Shown here: piece after piece, positions 50,812-58,096 of the stretch
Layout: every line of letters begins with the position of its first letter
Position numbering within the stretch: the stretch's first letter is position 1
NCBI GenBank assembly: GCA_948616985.1
Contig: CAPGDO010000012.1
Location: 1 to 59,709 of the forward strand
Direction: 5' to 3'
Length of the DNA stretch: 59,709 bases
From: MGBC163016 sp910588905
GTDB taxonomy: Bacteria > Actinomycetota > Coriobacteriia > Coriobacteriales > Eggerthellaceae
The notes under the pieces: generated by a model
Told to the model about the DNA's origin: nothing
Databases searched by the model: none
The model's input: the letters and a program-made list of their open reading frames with translations, nothing else
Translations under genes and position numbers: made by a program

Positions 50812-50835
50812 CTCTGCAAAGAAGAGAGGAAAATG

Positions 50836-53259
50836 ATGACGGAAGAGAAATACAAGATCGGTACGGAGGATGACTACTGGGTACGTTCCTGCGCTTGGTC
50901 TGCTCCTGGTTGCCATCCTGTAGGATGTGGTATCAAGCTGCATGTGGTGGACGGAACGCTCGTTGAGGTCGAAGGCGATCCAGACCACCCCATCACGCAA
51001 GGGCGTCTTTGCGTTCGTTGCCTTACATTGCCAGAGTATGTGAATCATCCCGATCGCATCATCTATCCCATGCGCCGCGCGAAGGAGTTTCGCGGGCTTG
51101 ATAAATGGGAGCGCATCAGCTGGGATGAGGCCATCGATGAGATAGTTGAAAGGACTGAAGAGCTCCAAGAGAAGTATGGCCGGGAAACGGTCATCGTTTT
51201 CGGTGGCACCGGTCGCGAAGGTACGCTCTATGGTCCTGCTTTTGCCTCTGCGGTGTTTCGCACTCCGTATTATGTATACGCTATGAGCGGTCAGGCATGC
51301 TATGGACCCCGCAATATGACCGCCGCTAGCATCTACGGCTCCATCGGGTATCCGGAGATAGATATCGCTGCTTGGTCACCCGAGCGCTATGACGATCCGG
51401 GCTTCACGTTACCGGAGCTTATCGTTTGCTGGGGGAAGGACCCTCTGCCTTCTAATCCCGATGGCTTCTTCGGCCATTCGGTCATCGATATGATGCAACG
51501 GGGTTCGAAGTGCATCATGGTCGATCCGCGCATCACCTGGCTGGGGTCTCGCTGTGAGATGGTGCTCCAGGTGCGTCCGGGTACTGACACTGCCCTTGCC
51601 ATGGCCGTGTGTAATATCATCATCAGCGAGGGACTCTACGACAAAGAACTGGTAGAGAAATGGGTCTACGGGTTCGATGAGTTCGCTGAGCGAATGAAGA
51701 CCATGTCTCCAGAGCATGCGGCTGAGATATGCCAGATCCCTGTGGAGCAGATCTATGCCTTCGCCCGTCGCTATGCCTCGGCGAAACCGGCCTCCATCGC
51801 GTGGGGCTTGGCTTTCGATCAGCAGTTCACGGGTACCCAAGCAGGTATGTGCGTCATGGCGATGATATTCATGACGGGCAATATGGATGTGCCGGGCGGC
51901 AATACGTGTGGAGCTGGGCATCGGGGCTTCTTGGGTAAATGGCGCGTGGATACGCAATCGAACTTGCCACCGGGTCAGTTCGTAGGACGCATCGGCAAAG
52001 AGGAATACCCCTTATTCAACCATCGTATGTTCTCAGCGCAACCCGATGTATTCCTGGAGCATTTCGAATCTGATGAACCGACGAAGTTCCGCATGGGCTT
52101 CTTCAGCAGCTCCAACCCCATTGCCCCTTCATGCAATAACGATGCCGACCGTTGGTATAAGGTGTTCAAGGAGCGCTTCGAGTTCGTGGTGGTCACGGAT
52201 ACCTTCATGAATCCTACAGCCATGGCCTGTGCGGATATCTTCCTGCCTTTGTCTACCTTCGCCGAGCACAATGGTTTGGTGCAACCCTATTACGGCGGCA
52301 ATATGCAGTATATGGGTGCTATCAACAAAGCAGTTACGGTGGGCGAGGCTCGGTCCGATGTGGAGATAATGCTGGCTTTGGGCCGTCGCTTGAACCCCGA
52401 AGCCCATCCTTGGCGTACAGCCGAAGAATTCTTCGAGGACCACTGCTTCTCACAGTTAGGGCAGCACTTCTCTGATATCCAGAACGACGTGGTCTACCAG
52501 CTGCCTTATCACTATGAGAAATACCAGGAGGGCAAGATGCGCGGCGATGGTCTGCCTGGTTGGAATAGCCCCACCTCTATGGTGGAGTTCCGGTCCTCCT
52601 ACCTTGAGGATTTCGGAGAGGATCCGCTTCCCTACTTCAAAGAGTGCCCCTATGCTCCCGTGGAGGAGGCGCCGCTCCATGATGAGCGTTACCCCCTCTC
52701 TCTTACCACGGGCATGCGGAAATACACATCATTCCATAGCGAGCATCGCATGATCAAGTCCCTGCGTGAGATCGACCCGTGGCCTTGGTTGGAGATCAGC
52801 CCTAAGACCGCCGAGGATCATGGGATCATCGATGGAGGTTGGGTGACCATCGAGAACATGTTCGGCAAATGCAATATGCAAGCCCATGTGCAGGCGAACA
52901 TCAAAGATGGCGTAGTGGTGGCTTCCCATGGATGGTGGTTCCCGGAGCAGGAAGGGGATGAGCCTAACCTCTATGGCAACTGGAAGGCGAATGTGAATAG
53001 GCTGCTGCCGAACCGCTTATGCTCGCCGTTGGGTTTCGGTTCCATCCATGACAACATGTGCTGCACCATCTACCCGGCAACGAGTTTGGAAGATGGTATC
53101 GAACCCCCCCTTCTTCCCCGATGTGCCGCAGCCTTATCCGCATATGTCCATCATCCGGGATGCAACGAACATCGACAAGTCGGACACCGAGGTGGCAGCA
53201 GTGGATCACTACCCCAAGGCCGAAGAGCATCCTGTCGAGTAATGCGGAAAGGTGAATGA
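50836..53259 (+). CDS. Molybdopterin oxidoreductase B, C-terminus altered by a frameshift
   Basis: A paralogue of oxidoreductase A along its whole length. The N-terminal Fe-S site has all four Cys: Cys19 (CAWSAPGCHPVGC), Cys26, Cys31 and Cys59. Cys155 in GQACYGPR is the likely Mo ligand, and HGWWFPEQEGDEPNLYG is in the C-terminal domain. No Tat signal. In the C7 run at 53104-53110 the frame appears to slip: as read, 47 or so unrelated residues follow to 53259, while the other frame gives FFPDVPQPYPHMSIIRDATN to a TAA at 53240-53242, 18 bp before the Fe-S gene. With six C the protein would be about 801 residues. GAGAGGA precedes the ATG; 50833 is also possible. Confidence 0.88.
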   Translation: MTEEKYKIGTEDDYWVRSCAWSAPGCHPVGCGIKLHVVDGTLVEVEGDPDHPITQGRLCVRCLTLPEYVNHPDRIIYPMRRAKEFRGLDKWERISWDEAIDEIVERTEELQEKYGRETVIVFGGTGREGTLYGPAFASAVFRTPYYVYAMSGQACYGPRNMTAASIYGSIGYPEIDIAAWSPERYDDPGFTLPELIVCWGKDPLPSNPDGFFGHSVIDMMQRGSKCIMVDPRITWLGSRCEMVLQVRPGTDTALAMAVCNIIISEGLYDKELVEKWVYGFDEFAERMKTMSPEHAAEICQIPVEQIYAFARRYASAKPASIAWGLAFDQQFTGTQAGMCVMAMIFMTGNMDVPGGNTCGAGHRGFLGKWRVDTQSNLPPGQFVGRIGKEEYPLFNHRMFSAQPDVFLEHFESDEPTKFRMGFFSSSNPIAPSCNNDADRWYKVFKERFEFVVVTDTFMNPTAMACADIFLPLSTFAEHNGLVQPYYGGNMQYMGAINKAVTVGEARSDVEIMLALGRRLNPEAHPWRTAEEFFEDHCFSQLGQHFSDIQNDVVYQLPYHYEKYQEGKMRGDGLPGWNSPTSMVEFRSSYLEDFGEDPLPYFKECPYAPVEEAPLHDERYPLSLTTGMRKYTSFHSEHRMIKSLREIDPWPWLEISPKTAEDHGIIDGGWVTIENMFGKCNMQAHVQANIKDGVVVASHGWWFPEQEGDEPNLYGNWKANVNRLLPNRLCSPLGFGSIHDNMCCTIYPATSLEDGIEPPLLPRCAAALSAYVHHPGCNEHRQVGHRGGSSGSLPQGRRASCRVMRKGE

Positions 53260-53260
53260 G

Positions 53261-53596
53261 ATGACGAAGAATGCACTGCTATTCAATTATCAATACTGTT
53301 CGGGCTGTCATAGCTGCGAGATAGCCTGTCGCAGTCACTTGGGCATGGATCTAGACGAATGGGGCATCAAGGTGACCGAGGTCCAGCCTTTCCAGCTTCC
53401 TGATGGAGGCATGGAGTGGATCTATCAACCCATCCCCACCCAGCTTTGCGATCTATGCGCGGATCGTGTGGAGGCTGGCAAACAGCCTGCCTGCGTTCAT
53501 CATTGCCTTTCCTTCTGCATCAGCTACGGAACGGTGGATGAGATGACGGCGAAGGCCAAGGAGCTCGGGGGAAGGGTGAGCGTATTCCTGCCTTAG
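53261..53596 (+). CDS. Small dicluster Fe-S protein, partner of oxidoreductase B
   Basis: 111 residues with CSGCHSCEIAC and CDLCADRVEAGKQPACVHHC, eight Cys for two [4Fe-4S] clusters, closely similar to the protein at 48582. AAAGGTG stands six bases before the ATG at 53261. It would move electrons to or from oxidoreductase B. The operon ends here with a terminator. Confidence 0.92.
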   Translation: MTKNALLFNYQYCSGCHSCEIACRSHLGMDLDEWGIKVTEVQPFQLPDGGMEWIYQPIPTQLCDLCADRVEAGKQPACVHHCLSFCISYGTVDEMTAKAKELGGRVSVFLP

Positions 53597-53657
53597 GGCT
53601 GGGCGAAAGCGCGGAGTTCGCTTGGGCTGGATGATTTAAGGTCATATCGCACCTCAG

Positions 53658-53690
53658 AAAGGCGCTGGGCTTCATGCCCGGCGCCTTTAG
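53658..53690. terminator. Bidirectional terminator after the molybdoenzyme operon
   Basis: AAAGGCGCTGGGC (53658-53670), loop TTCAT, GCCCGGCGCCTTT (53676-53688): 13 pairs with one U-G, an A tract on the left and a T tract on the right. It can stop both the operon and the convergent LysR transcript. Confidence 0.85.
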
Positions 53691-53773
53691 GATGCAGGGG
53701 CAACGATCATGGGTTGAGCGCTTCGATGGCGCTGTGAGGATCAGAAGATGATAGGGCTGTCGCTGAGCAAGAT

Positions 53774-54694
53774 TCAGCAGCCGAGGACGTCTTCCAATTC
53801 CGGGAAGCGGCCGAGGATGCTGGCATTGGCGATGGCATAGCTGTCAACGGTTATGGCGGGCGCTTCGAATCGGACGGCCACCATGCTCTCGAAGCCTTGG
53901 AGCAAAGGTGTCTGAGTGAATGAGAAGGGGTAGAGGTAGATGGCCTGTGAGTTGTGGGAGTTCAGATAATCAGGCTGAGAGGTCGTGGGCACGATCAAGA
54001 AGGTGGGCTCGAAACCGTGATCGTGGCAGAGTTCCGTTATGGCTGACTTCATCGGAGCCGCAGCGTCTCCTGGTGTCATGATGGGCATGTCGATGAGGTC
54101 TGCCGGTGTGACGGAGGAGCGGTTCAGCGGGTGATCCCTATCACACCAGATGGCCATGGTGTCATTGCATAGATGGCGGAAGAGGACGTTCTCTTCTCGA
54201 TAATGCTCCTGGATCTTCTCTGCGGGGCCGAATCGATAGTCTATGCACAGGTCGATGTCCCCTCCATGCAGCTTATGGAGGAGCATGCGCCGAGATGCCT
54301 TCGCGAACGATATATGGATGCTGGGATAGCTTTGCTGTAGCTCATCGATGAGGCGATAGTACCAGAAGGCGGTGTTGTCCACTAAGGAATGCTGCTGAGC
54401 TATCAATTGGCGGGTCTCTGAGTTGCGTTCGGCTTCATCGGAGACGAAGCAACCTTCCTGAAGGTCCTCATAGGCATCCAGTAAGGGGAGAGCACCCTTG
54501 AGGAAATGCAGGCCAGCAGGGGTCAAGCTCAGTCGGTTGCTCGCATAGGTGAACAGAGGCGTCCCTATCTCCATTTCGAGTTGCTTGATGTGCTTGCTGA
54601 GATTCGATTGGGTCATCAGAAGCTCGTTGGCTGCGATGCGCATGTTGAGATGTTGGGCACAGGAGACGAATTCTTGGATATAGCTCATTCGCAT
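53774..54694 (-). CDS. LysR-family regulator, second of the molybdoenzyme locus
   Basis: A 306-residue LysR protein with the helix-turn-helix MRIAANELLMTQSNLSKHIK, closely related to the LysR at 44511. The ATG at 54694 has AGAGAGGA upstream (54688 is a second in-frame ATG). Convergent with the operon's end and divergent from ldh. It may answer to a different effector from its paralogue. Confidence 0.92.
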   Translation of the reverse strand: MRMSYIQEFVSCAQHLNMRIAANELLMTQSNLSKHIKQLEMEIGTPLFTYASNRLSLTPAGLHFLKGALPLLDAYEDLQEGCFVSDEAERNSETRQLIAQQHSLVDNTAFWYYRLIDELQQSYPSIHISFAKASRRMLLHKLHGGDIDLCIDYRFGPAEKIQEHYREENVLFRHLCNDTMAIWCDRDHPLNRSSVTPADLIDMPIMTPGDAAAPMKSAITELCHDHGFEPTFLIVPTTSQPDYLNSHNSQAIYLYPFSFTQTPLLQGFESMVAVRFEAPAITVDSYAIANASILGRFPELEDVLGC

Positions 54695-54777
54695 CAGGGC
54701 TGTGTCCTCTCTTGAGCAGAGCATGCACGAGACATCAGGATTACGCAAGCTACGCGGTTCTGTCAACAGAGGCGCTA

Positions 54778-54790
54778 TTCCGATTTCGAA
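54778..54790. promoter_or_regulatory. Candidate LysR site upstream of the second LysR gene
   Basis: TTCCGATTTCGAA differs by one base from the TTCC-N5-GGAA pattern seen twice at 45582-45643. It lies 84 bp before the LysR start codon. Confidence 0.4.
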
Positions 54791-55003
54791 ACGCCAGATC
54801 CGTCTCGGGATATACGCGGGAAGGGGGAGGTTTTTCCCGGCTGGGAGAGGCGCATCTTCGAAGGCGGGGGAATGTGGATCTGCCTTACAGGATGAGCCTT
54901 ACCATCTTACGGCTTCGCTAACGAAGGGCTGACGGTGGCCTAAGCGCTGCCGCCCGGTGATAGACTTGCCGCGATCAGAAGCGTCAAGGGAGGCAGGTGC
55001 GTC

Positions 55004-55960
55004 ATGGCAGCGGGGATCAAGGGTAGGAAGGTAGCCATCATCGGCTGCGGGTTCGTGGGGGCTACCAGCGCATTTGCGCTCATGGAATCCGGCCTGTTCT
55101 CAGAGATGGTGCTGATCGATGTTGATCACGACCGCGCCGAGGGGGAGGCACTGGATATATCCCACGGCCTTGCCTTCGCCAGACCCATGGATATCCATGC
55201 AGGTGCCTATGGGGACATAGCGGATGCCGATGTGGTCATCGTGACCGCAGGAGCGGCCCAAAAGCCGGGGGAGAGCAGGCTCGATCTGGTCAACAAGAAC
55301 GTAGCCATCTTCCAGGGCATCATGACTCAGATACGTGAGAGCGGGTTTTCGGGCATCCTGTTGATCGTATCCAACCCCGTGGACGTCCTGACCCACGTGT
55401 CCATTCGTCTCTCCGGCCTACCCGAGAGCCGTGTGATGGGCTCCGGTACTGTGCTGGATACGGGTCGGCTGAAGCAGATCATCAGCGAACGTTTGGATGT
55501 TGACCCGCGCAACGTCCATGTGCGCATCCTGGGGGAGCATGGTGATTCTGAGCTCATTGCTTGGTCTAGCGCCCATGTAGCAGGCATTCCCTTGGAGGAT
55601 TTCTTCAATATGAGGAATGCGGGTTCCTATGAGGAGTTCCGCAGGGAAGTGACTGATATGGTGCGCAATTCGGCCTATGAGATCATCGAGAAGAAGAAGG
55701 CCACCTATTTTGGCATAGCCATGGCTATCAAGCGCATCTGCGAGTGCATCGTGCGGGATGAGAAATCCGTGCTGTCCGTTTCCAATTCCCTGCAAGGAGA
55801 ATACGGTCTTGAGGGGGTGGCGCTCTCAACGCCCTGCGTGGTAGGTAGCAATGGCATAGAAGTGCGCATGCCCCCTGCGCTCAATTACAAGGAGCAAGCG
55901 CAGCTCAAAAGCTCTGCTGCTCAGCTCAAAGAGGTCATCGCACAGCTTGAATTAGGGTAA
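55004..55960 (+). CDS. ldh: L-lactate dehydrogenase
   Basis: Reduces pyruvate to L-lactate with NADH. The 318-residue product has the Rossmann loop IIGCGFVGATSAFAL, the substrate-specificity loop GAAQKPGESRLDLV (Gln rather than Arg, the lactate rather than malate type), NPVDVLTHV, and GEHGDSE with the catalytic His. GGGAGGCAGG precedes the ATG. Divergent from the LysR gene. Confidence 0.95.
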   Translation: MAAGIKGRKVAIIGCGFVGATSAFALMESGLFSEMVLIDVDHDRAEGEALDISHGLAFARPMDIHAGAYGDIADADVVIVTAGAAQKPGESRLDLVNKNVAIFQGIMTQIRESGFSGILLIVSNPVDVLTHVSIRLSGLPESRVMGSGTVLDTGRLKQIISERLDVDPRNVHVRILGEHGDSELIAWSSAHVAGIPLEDFFNMRNAGSYEEFRREVTDMVRNSAYEIIEKKKATYFGIAMAIKRICECIVRDEKSVLSVSNSLQGEYGLEGVALSTPCVVGSNGIEVRMPPALNYKEQAQLKSSAAQLKEVIAQLELG

Positions 55961-55988
55961 CGGCAGCAAAGGCAGGATGGGAAGGACG

Positions 55989-56879
55989 ATGGCGCAAGCC
56001 CCCACAGATAAGGAAGCGAAGAGGCAGCGGCTCTTCAGCGATATCTCGGCTACTCAGCTGATAGCCACGGCCTTGGCGTCGGTCACTTCGGTGCTACTGG
56101 CTTCCTATATCGGCATCGCTGGTTCTCTCATCGGCGTTGCAGTGGCGTCCATCGTCTCTACCCTGGCTGCTTCGCTCTATAAGCGATTCATCTCGGTCTC
56201 TGCTGACAAGATCAAGCATCTTCCCGTCATCACAGAACCTGATAAGACACTCGCTGATATCTTGCCCGGCCGTCAAAGGGATGGCGAAGGGGCTGTGGGT
56301 GAAGGTACCGATGAGCCCGAAGCTTCTTCGAAGGTCAAGCCTGAGGAGGCAAAACCCGAAGAGCAAGGGGAGGAGCCTTCGCCGGAGAGCAAGGAGGCTT
56401 CGGAGGGTAGCTCAGGAGAAAACGAGGAGGCTGCGCTCGCCCATCAGAAGCGGATGATCCGCGGCCTGGTGATCGTATGCATCCTCTCAGCTCTTCTGGC
56501 GGCAGCTGCTACCGGAGCTGTGATCTACTTCGCCACGGCGGGAGAAGGCATCGGCACGAAGCCTGATCCCATCACCTTCGTATCCCATCCTTCGTCAGAA
56601 GCCGGAACGGGTGCCGCTTCTCAGACTGCGGCAGGGGAGAGCAGCGAAGCGGATGACGCCTCTTCGGCAAGCTCTTCTTCGTCTTCTGCCTCCTCCAGCG
56701 CGAGCTCATCCTCGAGCAGTGATCCTGCCCAGTCCGGTGACTCCAGCGCCTCTGCCTCATCGTCCTCCTCCTCAGCTGCCTCATCATCTTCTTCTGCAGG
56801 GGATTCGGGGGATGCAAGCGAAGGCGGCGCTCCCTCTCTTGGGCAGCCAACAGGTCCTCAACAGACGAACACTCCCTAG
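55989..56879 (+). CDS. Two-region membrane protein with a Ser-rich tail
   Basis: About 296 residues: hydrophobic N-terminal segment (around residues 20-55), an acidic Glu/Pro/Lys-rich middle, a membrane helix MIRGLVIVCILSALLAAAAT near residue 155, then an outer tail of about 120 residues made mostly of Ser, Ala, Asp and Gly, including runs of six or more Ser. The tail looks like a flexible cell-wall spanning or glycosylated stalk. No sorting motif. GGGAAGGACG precedes the ATG at 55989. It begins 28 bp after ldh and may share its transcript. Not recognised. Confidence 0.75.
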   Translation: MAQAPTDKEAKRQRLFSDISATQLIATALASVTSVLLASYIGIAGSLIGVAVASIVSTLAASLYKRFISVSADKIKHLPVITEPDKTLADILPGRQRDGEGAVGEGTDEPEASSKVKPEEAKPEEQGEEPSPESKEASEGSSGENEEAALAHQKRMIRGLVIVCILSALLAAAATGAVIYFATAGEGIGTKPDPITFVSHPSSEAGTGAASQTAAGESSEADDASSASSSSSSASSSASSSSSSDPAQSGDSSASASSSSSSAASSSSSAGDSGDASEGGAPSLGQPTGPQQTNTP

Positions 56880-56929
56880 CGTACAAGCTATGGTGCGCCC
56901 TGCAGCCAGCTGAGGATACGGGGCGCTGT

Positions 56930-57205
56930 CTATTCGTAGGGAACTGAGAACAGATCGACGAAGCGTACGCCTAGGGCCTTCGCTATCCTGACCATGGTCG
57001 AGAGTTGAAGGTTCGATTCCCCGCGCTCTATCTTATATAGCGTGGGTCTTGAGATCCCCGCCATGGCGCAAAGCTTCGTCTTCGAGAGCCCTTGGAGCTC
57101 GCGAAGGTATTCCACATTCATGCCGAAGAGGACGGCCTCTTCCAGGGGATAGAAGGGATAATCCCGCCCCTGGGTGGCTGTCGCTTCTTTCATGATACGG
57201 GTCAT
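56930..57205 (-). CDS. Small XRE-family regulator
   Basis: 91 residues, mostly one helix-turn-helix (LQGLSKTKLCAMAGISRPTL then YKIERGESNLQLSTMVRI). The N-terminal PLEEAVLFGMNVEYLRELQG is a short lead-in. An ATG at 57193 is an alternative start. Such single-domain regulators are often antitoxins or local repressors, but no toxin gene is adjacent. Confidence 0.8.
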   Translation of the reverse strand: MTRIMKEATATQGRDYPFYPLEEAVLFGMNVEYLRELQGLSKTKLCAMAGISRPTLYKIERGESNLQLSTMVRIAKALGVRFVDLFSVPYE

Positions 57206-57260
57206 AAGAGAAGCGTAAAGCTGTACTTACATGATGATGTAAGCCGTCATTTACAAACAA

Positions 57261-57300
57261 GGGAAAAAGAAAGGAGGGATGGCTGACAGCCCATCCCTCC
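57261..57300 (-). terminator. Terminator of the 46-residue peptide gene
   Basis: On the minus strand GGAGGGATGGGCTG and CAGCCATCCCTCC form a GC-rich stem (57300-57273), followed by TTTCTTTTTCCC. Confidence 0.8.
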
Positions 57301-57336
57301 CTGCTGTGCAAGCTATCTCAGCCTGCGATCTTAGGG

Positions 57337-57477
57337 TTATTCTCCTTCAGCAGCGCGAACTGCTTCGGCCTTGGCTTCCTGTGCCTGAGCCTCATCAACG
57401 GAGATATGATCGCACTTCTCAGACTCGAAGCCCTCGAATGTGATGCTTTCGCCCTTGGTCTCTTTCTCGCAGCCCAT
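57337..57477 (-). CDS. 46-residue acidic peptide
   Basis: Begins MGCEKETKGESITFEGFESE and is Glu/Ala-rich, with two Cys (positions 3 and 25) and no membrane segment. AAGGAAGGTGAGGATC before the ATG and the terminator 40 bp after the stop show a compact independent transcription unit. Function unknown; it is not an obvious bacteriocin precursor because no modification or export genes are nearby. Confidence 0.65.
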   Translation of the reverse strand: MGCEKETKGESITFEGFESEKCDHISVDEAQAQEAKAEAVRAAEGE

Positions 57478-57686
57478 GATCCTCACCTTCCTTGTTCGTG
57501 CGCTGTGCGCCGTGTCTCTTCGCATGCAACGCGGTTGTCAGAACCTGAGGATGAGTATGCGGCATGAGCCAGGGGGTGAATATCGCATCCTACGGGGGTA
57601 ACCGTCTTGACGAAAACTAGATTGATTGCCGTCATATTGGTGCAATGGTTCTCTTGCGGCTGCTGTCCTCCCGGGAAAAGCCGGTG

Positions 57687-57716
57687 TTGACACGATACTA
57701 TGCAACATATAGTATC
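57687..57716 (+). promoter_or_regulatory. padR promoter overlapped by an operator dyad
   Basis: TTGACA (57687-57692) and TAGTAT (57710-57715) are 17 bp apart. GATACTAT (57694-57701), GCAACAT, ATAGTATC (57709-57716) is a perfect 8-bp-arm dyad filling the spacer and -10, a normal place for PadR self-repression. Confidence 0.75.
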
Positions 57717-57733
57717 CTGCATCAGGAGGTATG

Positions 57734-58081
57734 ATGGACACACAGCTGAAACGAGGCTTTCTGGATGCGTGCGTGCTCGCGACCATGGCTCATGGCGAAT
57801 CCTACGGCTACAAGATCATCAAGGATATGCCCGCTTCTCTGGGCATGAGCGAATCAACGCTGTATCCGCTCTTGAAGCGCTTGGAGGCGAAGAGCCTGAT
57901 CGAGGTTCGCAAGGCGGAGCACAACGGGCGTCTTCGCAAGTACTACTCGCTCACTGATCAGGGGCGAGCGTTCTTGACGGACTTCCTTGACGGCAAGCAG
58001 GAGATCGAGAACGTGTTCAGCTTCGTCGAAAAGGCTGTTCAAGGACCTTCCGCACCTGCGGCTGACTGTTCGGAAAACTGA
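57734..58081 (+). CDS. PadR-family transcriptional regulator
   Basis: A 115-residue PadR protein with the winged helix ESYGYKIIKDMPASLGMSES then TLYPLLKRLEAKSLI, followed by YYSLTDQGRAFL and a C-terminal helix. AGGAGG is just before the ATG (57731 or 57734). It is followed 15 bp later by a DUF1700 membrane protein, the usual partner of this subtype. Confidence 0.93.
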   Translation: MDTQLKRGFLDACVLATMAHGESYGYKIIKDMPASLGMSESTLYPLLKRLEAKSLIEVRKAEHNGRLRKYYSLTDQGRAFLTDFLDGKQEIENVFSFVEKAVQGPSAPAADCSEN

Positions 58082-58096
58082 TACGAGGATGGGCTG

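Noticed and set aside
56650..56830. Repetitive TCT/TCC/AGC stretch that could look like a repeat array
   Set aside because: It is in-frame Ser/Ala codons of the membrane protein's tail, not spaced direct repeats; there is no CRISPR array in the window.
57005..57030. GGTTCGATTCC, like a tRNA T arm
   Set aside because: It lies within the XRE gene, and no cloverleaf can be drawn around it.
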